From Deltaproteobacteria bacterium RBG_13_49_15 (GTDB lineage Bacteria; Desulfobacterota; Desulfobacteria; Desulfobacterales; UBA2156): a DNA stretch of 11,576 nt. A program made the position numbers and the translations under genes. The stretch's first letter is position 1, and every line of letters starts with the position of its first letter. The stretch is taken from assembly GCA_001797695.1 (NCBI GenBank), contig MGQD01000075.1, forward strand, positions 4,785 to 16,360, in the 5' to 3' direction. Of this stretch, positions 1 through 5,791 are shown piece by piece. The notes beneath the pieces are model-generated. The model saw only the letters and a program-made list of their open reading frames with translations. It ran no database searches and was not told where the DNA came from.

Positions 1-971
1 ATCAAAAAGATGGCTTTAATTGAATCGCGCTTTGAGAATTTGAGCCGTTCCGATATTCCCAAACCGATATCGGCGCTGCGCCCGGCATGTCCGAAAAAAT
101 GGATGTTTCCCTTCTCATCCGTTGTTTTAACAGCAGGTTTACCGATGTCGTGAAGAAGCATCGCCCATTTTAAAAGAAGTCCATCATTTTCTATAAACGC
201 CTCTCGAACTGCCGTTTCGATTCCTGGAGCTAATGAAGCCGGATCCTTTTGGAGTGCTTCCAAATGAAAAAAAGCCTTTAGGGTATGGGTGTAAACATCA
301 AAATCATGATGCTGATTCTGGAGGCATCCGATGGTCGGCAAAAGTTCGGGCAGGATGTGAAAAAGAAGCCCGGTTTCCCCCATTTTATTAATGATTTGAA
401 ATGCTTCTGGCGCCATTAGTATCCGATTCAACTCGGTCGTTATCCGTTCAGCTGCTGTTTTGAGGATGAGGTGGGCGTTTTCCCGGACAGCGGAATAAGT
501 GATAGGTTCCATCCGGAACCCGAGAAGCGAACAAAGCCGGAATGCCCGAATCAGTCGGGCAGGATCGCTTTTAAAAGCCGTTTTGGAAACCATCCGCAGT
601 ACTTGTTGAACCAGATCAGCCCTTCCTTTTAAGGGGTCGATAATCCGTTTTGATGAAAACGCATAGGCCATGGCATTGATGGTAAAATCCCTCTCCATAA
701 GGTCGCATTCAATGGAAGATCCTTTTAATCTTGAGATGTCAAAGGCGCCGTCACTGGATATGATTCGGTAAATCCGCTGATCGGTTTTCCCCATTACGAC
801 CAGGCGTCCTTTTACGCGCAGGCACATTGCGTTTGCGAATTCCTCTGGATTTTGTGAAACAGCGATGTCATAATCGGCAACAGGGATTTTGAGAAGAAGA
901 TCCCGAACCGAACCGCCAACCAGATAGACGCCTTCTTTTTGAGGCAACAGATGGTCATCGAACAGATTCAT
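1..971 (-). CDS. cca: CCA tRNA nucleotidyltransferase / poly(A) polymerase family protein with HD domain, 3' part outside the window
   Basis: Class II nucleotidyltransferase that adds CCA to tRNA 3' ends or adenylates RNA. About 323 residues are visible. The head domain shows LVGGSVRDLLL (residues 17-27) followed by DYD (33-35), the metal-binding DxD pair. RDFTINAMAY (94-103) is the family's second motif, and a DPARLIRAFRL stretch follows, as in the ATP/CTP-selecting region. The C-terminal part holds an HD phosphohydrolase-type domain: QNQHHDFDVYTHTL, then LLHDIGKP around H274-D275, then FFGHAG. This layout resembles E. coli-type Cca with HD. Sequence alone does not separate a CCA-adding enzyme from a poly(A) polymerase. 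I chose the ATG at 971 because a GAGA at 979-982 lies 7 bases from it; the in-frame ATG at 977 would leave only one base. The gene is divergent from coaE and is open to the left edge. Confidence 0.88.
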   Translation of the reverse strand, partial: MNLFDDHLLPQKEGVYLVGGSVRDLLLKIPVADYDIAVSQNPEEFANAMCLRVKGRLVVMGKTDQRIYRIISSDGAFDISRLKGSSIECDLMERDFTINAMAYAFSSKRIIDPLKGRADLVQQVLRMVSKTAFKSDPARLIRAFRLCSLLGFRMEPITYSAVRENAHLILKTAAERITTELNRILMAPEAFQIINKMGETGLLFHILPELLPTIGCLQNQHHDFDVYTHTLKAFFHLEALQKDPASLAPGIETAVREAFIENDGLLLKWAMLLHDIGKPAVKTTDEKGNIHFFGHAGRSADIGLGISERLKFSKRDSIKAIFL

Positions 972-1009
972 CACCATTTCTCTTTGATTTTTCCATATAA
1001 GGATTGAAG

Positions 1010-1036
1010 CTCTCCGCCGCAAGCAGCGGGGGAGAG
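1010..1036. other. Strong hairpin in the divergent cca–coaE region
   Basis: Bases 1010-1020 pair with 1026-1036: six base pairs, one G·G mismatch, then four base pairs, with loop AAGCA (1021-1025). A T-rich stretch (1051-1061) lies about 14 bases after the stem on the plus strand, too far for a normal intrinsic terminator, and no plus-strand gene lies upstream. A -10-like TATAAG at 996-1001 would start a coaE transcript almost at the foot of the stem. On the minus strand, TAAAAT (1062 down to 1057) with TTGTTT 18 bases upstream (1086 down to 1081) could be a cca promoter, placing the stem in the cca leader. The hairpin is directly visible; its role is unknown. Confidence 0.5.
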
Positions 1037-1087
1037 TATTAGCCGGTATCTTTTTTATTTTACGGTATCGGGTGATGAAAAAACAAG

Positions 1088-1723
1088 ATGAAAGGAACGA
1101 TGAACAGAAGCAAGCCGCTCACCGTTGCGGTCACCGGAAACGCCGGCTCCGGAAAAACGAGGGTTTGCCGGCGCTTTAAGGAGTTGGGGGCGAGCGTAAT
1201 CGACCTTGATATCCTGGCACGGGAGTCGGTGGCTCCCCAGAGTCCGGTTTATCAGGAAGTTTTAAAGCATTTCGGAGATCGGATTGTCGATTCCAGCGGA
1301 AATCTTGACAGAGGGCTTCTGCGTAGCAGGGCGATCCGAGACAAAACGGCAAGGAAACAACTCGAATCGATCATTCATCCGGAAATCACCCGCCGGATGA
1401 TTGCAGAGATCGAAAAGGCAAGTCGATCCGAAATCGACATGGTTATCGTGGAGGTTCCTTTGCTTTTTGAAGTCGGAATGGAGCGAACTTTTGACCTGGT
1501 TATCCTGGTGATGTCCATTCCCGAAACGGAAATAGACAGGATCGTGAAGCGGGATCGAATTACGGAAGAGGATGCCCGGCTTTTATTGGAAGCTCAAATG
1601 CCGGATGATGTGAAAAAGGATCGGTCCGACTTTATCATTACAAACACCGGATCCGATCAGGAACTGATGCAAAGAGTGGATCAGATTTATAAGAAATTGC
1701 AAAATTATTTAAAAAACCGTTGA
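1088..1723 (+). CDS. coaE: Dephospho-CoA kinase
   Basis: Catalyses the last step of coenzyme A synthesis, phosphorylating the 3'-hydroxyl of the ribose of dephospho-CoA with ATP in the cytoplasm. The 211-residue length suits the family. The Walker A P-loop is GNAGSGKT (17-24), a variant of the usual GGIGSGKS. IDLDILARE (38-46) corresponds to the family's conserved D-x-D segment, HPEI follows in the substrate-binding part, and VEVPLLFE is the typical central strand. The N-terminus has two possible ATGs. 1088 has a loose GGTGAT about 11 bases upstream. 1100 has AAGGA but only three bases of spacing. I kept 1088, though 1100 is possible. It is the first plus-strand gene here and is followed by a 333-base gap before rho. 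Confidence 0.93.
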   Translation: MKGTMNRSKPLTVAVTGNAGSGKTRVCRRFKELGASVIDLDILARESVAPQSPVYQEVLKHFGDRIVDSSGNLDRGLLRSRAIRDKTARKQLESIIHPEITRRMIAEIEKASRSEIDMVIVEVPLLFEVGMERTFDLVILVMSIPETEIDRIVKRDRITEEDARLLLEAQMPDDVKKDRSDFIITNTGSDQELMQRVDQIYKKLQNYLKNR

Positions 1724-1729
1724 AATCCC

Positions 1730-1756
1730 TTGACATGCAAAAAAACATCATATAAA
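1730..1756 (+). promoter_or_regulatory. Candidate sigma-70 promoter for rho
   Basis: A perfect -35 box, TTGACA (1730-1735), lies seven bases after the coaE stop codon. TATAAA (1751-1756) matches five of six -10 positions but gives a 15-base spacer. TAAAAG at 1753-1758 gives 17 bases with a poorer match. Transcription would begin near 1763 and produce a leader of about 290 bases ahead of rho. Confidence 0.5.
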
Positions 1757-1763
1757 AGTCAAA

Positions 1764-1820
1764 ATGAACAAGGCTATAAACCTGCCTGTTGAGCGATACC
1801 TGCTACAGGTACTTCGATAA
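1764..1820 (+). CDS. Possible 18-residue leader peptide upstream of rho
   Basis: An ATG frame encodes MNKAINLPVERYLLQVLR and stops at TAA 1818-1820. It starts at or next to the predicted transcription start, so it would be leaderless or nearly so, and no Shine-Dalgarno sequence precedes it. Its composition gives no attenuation-type run of one amino acid. It may be a chance frame; it is listed because its position just after a good promoter is the place where a leader peptide would sit. Confidence 0.15.
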   Translation: MNKAINLPVERYLLQVLR

Positions 1821-2020
1821 TCGATCGCGAAGCTTTCGAAATCCTCGACGACAACCGAGATGGATCCCGTTCCAGAAAATTTGTCAGAATATTGGGTCAT
1901 CATTTTTCGGATCTAATGCCGCTTTGCCGGAAGAGTGAATTGCGTCTTCCCTTTTCGCCGTTGGATTTTAACAAATCGCACTTTCACGGAGTATCAATCA
2001 TTTATAAACAATCAACGGAA

Positions 2021-2048
2021 GGTGTTTTAAGAACACCCGGATGAGGTG
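2021..2048 (+). promoter_or_regulatory. Hairpin and ribosome binding site of rho, with a possible alternative fold
   Basis: GGTGTT (2021-2026) pairs with AACACC (2032-2037) around loop TTAAG. The rho Shine-Dalgarno GAGGTG (2043-2048) lies 8 bases before the ATG. The CACC at 2034-2037 can pair instead with GGTG at 2045-2048, inside the Shine-Dalgarno, so the two stems exclude each other: one leaves the ribosome site open, the other hides it. No T-run follows, so this is not an intrinsic terminator. The pairing is visible; a regulatory role is inference. Confidence 0.4.
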
Positions 2049-2056
2049 CATGTCGG

Positions 2057-3304
2057 ATGAACATTACTGAGCTTAAAGACAAGAAGATCGGTGAATTGGC
2101 TCAGCTGGCCAAGGAGTATAACATTGACGGCGCATCGGGGATGCGCAAACAGGAATTGATATTCGGCCTGATTCAGGCTCAAGTTGAAAAAAACGGACTC
2201 ATCTACGGAGAAGGAACACTCGAGATCCTTCCGGACGGATTCGGATTCCTGAGAGCTCCGGATTACAACTACCTGCCTGGCCCGGACGACATCTATGTTT
2301 CCCCATCCCAGATTCGACGATTTAATTTAAGAACCGGAGACACGGTTTCAGGCCAGATCCGGCAGCCGAAGGAATCGGAACGATATTTCGCCCTCCTGAA
2401 GGTCGAATCCATTAATTATGAAGATCCGGAGAGGGCAAGAGACAAGATCCTGTTTGATAACCTTACCCCCCTTTATCCACAGCGCAAGATCAGGTTGGAA
2501 GCCGATTCTGAAAATTATTCCATGCGCATCATGGATCTATTGACCCCAATCGGTTTTGGCCAGAGAGGGCTCATTGTTTCGCCTCCGCGATCGGGTAAAA
2601 CAATGCTGCTGCAGCAGATCGCCAACAGCATTACCACCAACCATAAAGAGATTTTTCTCATCGTTCTTTTAATTGATGAAAGACCCGAAGAGGTTACGGA
2701 CATGCAGCGATCCGTTAAAGGGGAGGTTATCAGTTCGACCTTCGACGAGCCGGCGGAAAGACACGTCCAGGTGGCCGAGATGGTCATTGAAAAGGCAAAA
2801 CGGCTGGTTGAACATAAAAAAGATGTGGTGATCCTTTTGGACAGCATTACCCGGCTCGCGCGGGCATACAACTCAGTTGTTCCTCCCAGCGGAAAGATCC
2901 TCTCCGGAGGGGTCGATTCGAATGCACTTCAGAGGCCGAAACGCTTTTTTGGGGCGGCAAGAAATATCGAGGAAGGGGGGAGCCTGACCATTATTGCAAC
3001 CGCCCTGGTCGACACCGGAAGTCGAATGGACGAGGTGATTTTCGAGGAGTTCAAAGGGACCGGCAACATGGAGCTGGCACTGGACCGTCGCCTTGCCGAC
3101 AAACGCCTTTTCCCGTCAATCGACATCAACAAGTCAGGAACGCGCAAGGAGGAGTTGCTGATGCTGGAAGGTGTTTTGAACCGTGTCTGGATTTTAAGAA
3201 AACTGCTGTCGTCTTTAAATCCTGCCGATGCACTTGAGTTTTTACTTGAAAAAATGCGAGGAACAGAGAATAATAAAGGGTTTTTAAATTCCATGAATTC
3301 GTAA
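2057..3304 (+). CDS. rho: Transcription termination factor Rho
   Basis: Hexameric RNA-dependent ATPase and helicase that loads on C-rich untranslated RNA and dislodges RNA polymerase. The 415 residues cover the whole family length. An N-terminal helical Rho_N segment (about 1-45) is followed by the cold-shock-like RNA-binding fold (about 50-120, with GTLEILPDGFGFLR). The RecA-like motor has Walker A PPRSGKT (176-182), the LLIDERPEEVTDMQR segment with the catalytic glutamate, Walker B VVILLDS (257-263), the Q-loop in LSGGVDSNALQRPKRFFGAARN, and the R-loop GTGNMEL. The P-loop carries Arg-Ser where E. coli has Lys181-Ala182. There is no large insertion. The start has GAGGTG 8 bases upstream. Only 29 bases separate it from rpmE, so the two are probably co-transcribed. 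It may autoregulate through its long leader. Confidence 0.97.
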   Translation: MNITELKDKKIGELAQLAKEYNIDGASGMRKQELIFGLIQAQVEKNGLIYGEGTLEILPDGFGFLRAPDYNYLPGPDDIYVSPSQIRRFNLRTGDTVSGQIRQPKESERYFALLKVESINYEDPERARDKILFDNLTPLYPQRKIRLEADSENYSMRIMDLLTPIGFGQRGLIVSPPRSGKTMLLQQIANSITTNHKEIFLIVLLIDERPEEVTDMQRSVKGEVISSTFDEPAERHVQVAEMVIEKAKRLVEHKKDVVILLDSITRLARAYNSVVPPSGKILSGGVDSNALQRPKRFFGAARNIEEGGSLTIIATALVDTGSRMDEVIFEEFKGTGNMELALDRRLADKRLFPSIDINKSGTRKEELLMLEGVLNRVWILRKLLSSLNPADALEFLLEKMRGTENNKGFLNSMNS

Positions 3305-3311
3305 CCGATTT

Positions 3312-3318
3312 AAGGAGG
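3312..3318 (+). promoter_or_regulatory. Perfect Shine-Dalgarno with unusually long spacing ahead of rpmE
   Basis: AAGGAGG is a full match to the anti-Shine-Dalgarno sequence but ends 15 bases before the rpmE ATG at 3334, against the usual 5 to 9. The intervening bases are A/T-rich. No ATG, GTG or TTG occurs nearer and in frame, and L31 homologues begin at about this point, so the start is kept. Confidence 0.55.
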
Positions 3319-3333
3319 AACGATTATAATAAA

Positions 3334-3549
3334 ATGAAAAACGACATTCATCCAAAGTATCATGAAACCGTCATCCATTGCGCATGCGGCAATACTATTG
3401 AGATCGGCTCGACAAAGCCCGATATTCGGGTGGAAATTTGCTCCAAATGCCACCCTTTTTTTACGGGCAAGCAGAAATTGATCGACTCCGCCGGCCGTAT
3501 TGAGCGTTTTCGCAAAAAATACGCCAAATATCAGGAGCGGAACAGCTAA
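3334..3549 (+). CDS. rpmE: 50S ribosomal protein L31, zinc-binding type
   Basis: Small protein of the large ribosomal subunit that bridges to the 30S head near L5 and S13. The 71-residue length is usual. Four cysteines in the order C16-x-C18 and C36-x-x-C39 form the zinc site that marks the C+ (RpmE) type as opposed to the zinc-free YkgM/RpmE2 type. The family hallmark HPFFTGKQK follows the second pair, then a basic GRIERFRKKY tail. It sits between rho and prfA, an arrangement common in Desulfobacterota and Firmicutes. The Shine-Dalgarno spacing is abnormally long (see 3312-3318). Confidence 0.96.
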   Translation: MKNDIHPKYHETVIHCACGNTIEIGSTKPDIRVEICSKCHPFFTGKQKLIDSAGRIERFRKKYAKYQERNS

Positions 3550-3622
3550 TCGGAACAAATACGATTTGCCTTTCCTAATTCATACCTAATCCGAATTCAT
3601 CGAATCTTTCAACCAGTGATTT

Positions 3623-4732
3623 ATGTTTGAAAAACTAAAAGGGGTGGAGGAGCGCTTTTTAGCGATCGAGAAAGAGATGAGCGATCCCGAAACGGCCCGG
3701 GATCGCGACAAATACCAGAGCTATGTCCGGGAGCATTCTGAACTGGGCAAGATCGTTTCCGTTTTCAGGGTCCATCAGAAGACCTTAAAAGACCTGGAAG
3801 AAAGCACGGGGCTCTTCCAGGAAAACGATCCGGAGATCAGGGAGCTTGCCCGCGATGAGATTGAAACACTTACCATAAAAAAAGATGAGCTGGAGCTTGA
3901 ACTCAAGCGCCTGCTGATGCCCAGGGATGAAAACGACGATAAAAACGTCATCATGGAGATACGGGCCGGAACCGGCGGAGATGAAGCCGGCCTTTTTGCG
4001 AGTGATCTTTTCAGGATGTATCACCGGTATGCGGAGAAAAATAATTGGAAGGTCGAAATATTGAGTCATCATTTTACAGGGGTCGGTGGATTCAAGGAGG
4101 TGATCGCGCTGATTCAGGGGAAGGGCGCCTATAGTCGTTTGAAATATGAAAGCGGCACGCACCGGGTGCAGCGGGTGCCTGAAACCGAAGCGCAGGGGCG
4201 CATCCATACTTCAGCCGCAACGGTTGCGGTTTTGCCGGAAGCCGAAGAGGTCGAAGTGAAAATCGATCCCGGAGAAATCCGCGTGGATGTCTGCCGGTCC
4301 GCCGGCCCGGGCGGGCAATCCGTTAACACCACCGATTCGGCGGTTCGGATCACCCATCTTCCGACCGGCATGGTGGTCACCTGCCAGGATGAGAAGTCTC
4401 AGCTTAAAAACAAGATCAAAGCCATGAAAGTTCTCAGGGCCAGGCTTCTCGATCAGATGACCCGGGAACAAAATGAGAAAATCTCCGAGGAACGGAAGAG
4501 CCAGATCGGAAGCGGCGACCGGAGTGAACGGATCCGGACCTATAATTATCCCCAGGGGAGGGTGACGGATCATCGGATCGGACTGACCCTGTATCGATTG
4601 GAAAGTATCCTTCAAGGGGAGATCGAAGCTCTAATCGATGCGTTGATGACGTACTACCAGGCCCAGGCATTGCAGAATGAAGGATCTTCCAAAGGACCCG
4701 TCCGGTCGACAAAAAACCAACCAAACGCTTGA
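3623..4732 (+). CDS. prfA: Peptide chain release factor 1 (RF1)
   Basis: Recognises UAA and UAG in the ribosomal A site and triggers peptide release. At 369 residues it is full length. An N-terminal coiled-coil-rich domain (about 1-100) precedes the core. The codon-reading tripeptide of RF1, P-x-T, appears as P186-E187-T188 inside HRVQRVPETEAQGRIHTS; RF2 would have SPF. The catalytic GGQ is at 230-232 in AGPGGQSVN, and its glutamine is the target of PrmC encoded next door. The start is chosen by family match (MFEKL…VEERF); no good Shine-Dalgarno lies upstream, only AGTGAT, so translation may depend on other features. A 73-base gap separates it from rpmE. The 3' end overlaps prmC by 56 bases. 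Confidence 0.97.
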   Translation: MFEKLKGVEERFLAIEKEMSDPETARDRDKYQSYVREHSELGKIVSVFRVHQKTLKDLEESTGLFQENDPEIRELARDEIETLTIKKDELELELKRLLMPRDENDDKNVIMEIRAGTGGDEAGLFASDLFRMYHRYAEKNNWKVEILSHHFTGVGGFKEVIALIQGKGAYSRLKYESGTHRVQRVPETEAQGRIHTSAATVAVLPEAEEVEVKIDPGEIRVDVCRSAGPGGQSVNTTDSAVRITHLPTGMVVTCQDEKSQLKNKIKAMKVLRARLLDQMTREQNEKISEERKSQIGSGDRSERIRTYNYPQGRVTDHRIGLTLYRLESILQGEIEALIDALMTYYQAQALQNEGSSKGPVRSTKNQPNA

Positions 4733-5639
4733 ATGGACCGTTCTAAAACTCCTCAAATGGTCGGTGTCGTATTTTGAAACCCATCGAGTGGAAAACCCCA
4801 GGGCTTCGGCCGAAATTCTACTCTCACATGTCCTGAATTTAAAACGGATCGAACTGTATGTCCGGTATGAACAACCGGTCGTATCCGGCGAACTGAAGCG
4901 ATTCAAGGATGTCATCAAGCGCCGGATCGAAAAAGAGCCGGTGGCTTACATTGTGGGGCATAAAGGGTTCTGGTCGATGGATTTCAAGGTAACTCCGGAA
5001 GTCTTGATTCCGAGACCTGAGACGGAGCATCTGGTCGAAGCGGCTCTGACCTATAGCCAAAGGCTATCAAGATTATCCAAAGAGAACGCGCCTGAAAAGG
5101 AGGGAAAAAAGCGGATCCTGGAGTTGGGAACCGGGAGCGGAGCGATTATCCTTTCCCTGGCTTCAGAGCTTCAAAAGCATCTGTTTTTTGCTTCCGACAT
5201 CTCCCCCGGAGCGATCCGGGTCGCGCGGATAAATGCCGGAAAGCATCAATTGGAAAACCGGGTCTCCTTTTTCCTAGGCAGTTGGTTTTCGCCGTTACGC
5301 GAAAAAAGCACCGCGTTTAATTTGATCATCTCCAATCCTCCCTATATTCCCACTCCAGAAATCGATCGGCTTCAGCCGGAAACCCGGAAATATGAACCCC
5401 GGAACGCTTTGGATGGCGGAGCGGACGGACTTGATTTTATTCGTCATCTGATTCAGCAGGCTTACATTCATCTGATTGAGGGAGGGGCGTTGATGCTGGA
5501 GATCGGGCATGATCAAAAAGATTCCGTCGAAACGATTGCTGCTGGAACAGGCCGGTATGAAAACGTCTCTTTTTTCAAGGATTTGAGCGGATTTGACCGG
5601 GTGGCCTGCATGATAAAAAAGAGATTGATGGCGAAATGA
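4677..5639 (+). CDS. prmC: Peptide chain release factor N5-glutamine methyltransferase
   Basis: Uses S-adenosylmethionine to methylate the GGQ glutamine of release factors (Q232 of the neighbouring RF1), raising termination efficiency. The N-terminal helical substrate domain includes WTVLKLLKWSVSYFE and ENPRASAEILLSHVL. AdoMet motif I is ILELGTGSGA (147-156) and the catalytic NPPY is N220-Y223, followed by the typical YEPRNALDGGADGLDF. The 320 residues are longer than most relatives. Part of the excess is a basic, charged linker (about 126-144) between the substrate-binding region and motif I, which contains a palindromic repeat (5053-5071). ATG 4677 is the only reasonable start: no ATG, GTG or TTG occurs in frame before the conserved W20 region. 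It lies 56 bases inside prfA, so translational coupling is likely. Confidence 0.95.
   Translation: MKDLPKDPSGRQKTNQTLEWTVLKLLKWSVSYFETHRVENPRASAEILLSHVLNLKRIELYVRYEQPVVSGELKRFKDVIKRRIEKEPVAYIVGHKGFWSMDFKVTPEVLIPRPETEHLVEAALTYSQRLSRLSKENAPEKEGKKRILELGTGSGAIILSLASELQKHLFFASDISPGAIRVARINAGKHQLENRVSFFLGSWFSPLREKSTAFNLIISNPPYIPTPEIDRLQPETRKYEPRNALDGGADGLDFIRHLIQQAYIHLIEGGALMLEIGHDQKDSVETIAAGTGRYENVSFFKDLSGFDRVACMIKKRLMAK
5053..5071. repeat. Palindromic repeat, copy 1, inside prmC
   Basis: ATAGCC-AAA-GGCTAT followed by CAAG; all 19 bases recur exactly at 8051-8069. The first 15 form a perfect 6-bp stem with a 3-base loop. Here it encodes part of the variable linker of PrmC, near residues 126-132, where an insertion would be tolerated. 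Confidence 0.7.
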
Positions 5640-5647
5640 AAAAAAGC

Positions 5648-5676
5648 TTGCGAAATACGGATGGTGTTGTTACAAG
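5648..5676 (+). promoter_or_regulatory. Weak promoter candidate ahead of rpsB
   Basis: TTGCGA (5648-5653) and TACAAG (5671-5676) each match four of six sigma-70 positions with an ideal 17-base spacer. Transcription would start near 5683 and place the hairpin at 5706-5747 in the leader. The gap after prmC makes a promoter here plausible, but the boxes are poor. Confidence 0.3.
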
Positions 5677-5705
5677 TAATCTTTTAAAAACCGCACGCCC
5701 TTGGA

Positions 5706-5747
5706 CCGGCTTCCGGGTGCTTTCCGTGTGTGAAAGCCGGATGCCGG
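5706..5747 (+). promoter_or_regulatory. Hairpin in the rpsB leader, possible S2 autoregulatory site
   Basis: Bases 5706-5716 pair with 5737-5747 in an 11-bp stem with one mismatch (T5711·T5742). A competing perfect 7-bp stem joins 5706-5712 with 5734-5740. CCGG occurs four times, at both ends of each arm, which creates the alternative pairings. The stem lies 45 bases before the rpsB ATG and no T-run follows, so it is not a terminator. In E. coli, S2 represses rpsB-tsf through a structured rpsB leader; a similar role here is inferred from position only. Confidence 0.4.
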
Positions 5748-5791
5748 GATGATAAAGGCGAAGGAAAAAAACCAAAAGAAAGGAAGAAAAA

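Larger units (their letters stand above)
1724..2056 (+). other. Long intergenic region: probable rho leader
   Basis: This 333-base stretch between coaE and rho holds a promoter candidate (1730-1756), an 18-codon ATG frame (1764-1820), a 6-bp hairpin (2021-2037) and the rho ribosome binding site (2043-2048). From about 1940 to 2015 the plus strand is rich in C and T and relatively poor in G, the composition Rho prefers for loading. E. coli rho is controlled by Rho-dependent attenuation in its own leader, so similar autoregulation is plausible but inferred. I see no tRNA, known riboswitch or intrinsic terminator. One frame is open from 1793 to 2044 but has no convincing start and I do not call it a gene. 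Confidence 0.5.

Noticed and set aside
1047..1062. T-rich run after the hairpin at 1010-1036, considered as an intrinsic terminator.
   Set aside because: The run begins about 14 bases after the stem, and no plus-strand gene lies upstream to be terminated.
2021..2037. Hairpin before rho considered as a terminator.
   Set aside because: The 3' side is followed by CGGATGAGG, not a T-run; it is next to the ribosome site and better viewed as a leader structure.
1793..2044. An 83-codon open frame in the rho leader.
   Set aside because: It has no ATG near its 5' end (the first is at 1916, giving 43 residues), no ribosome site, and no recognisable protein features; a run of this length is not rare by chance.
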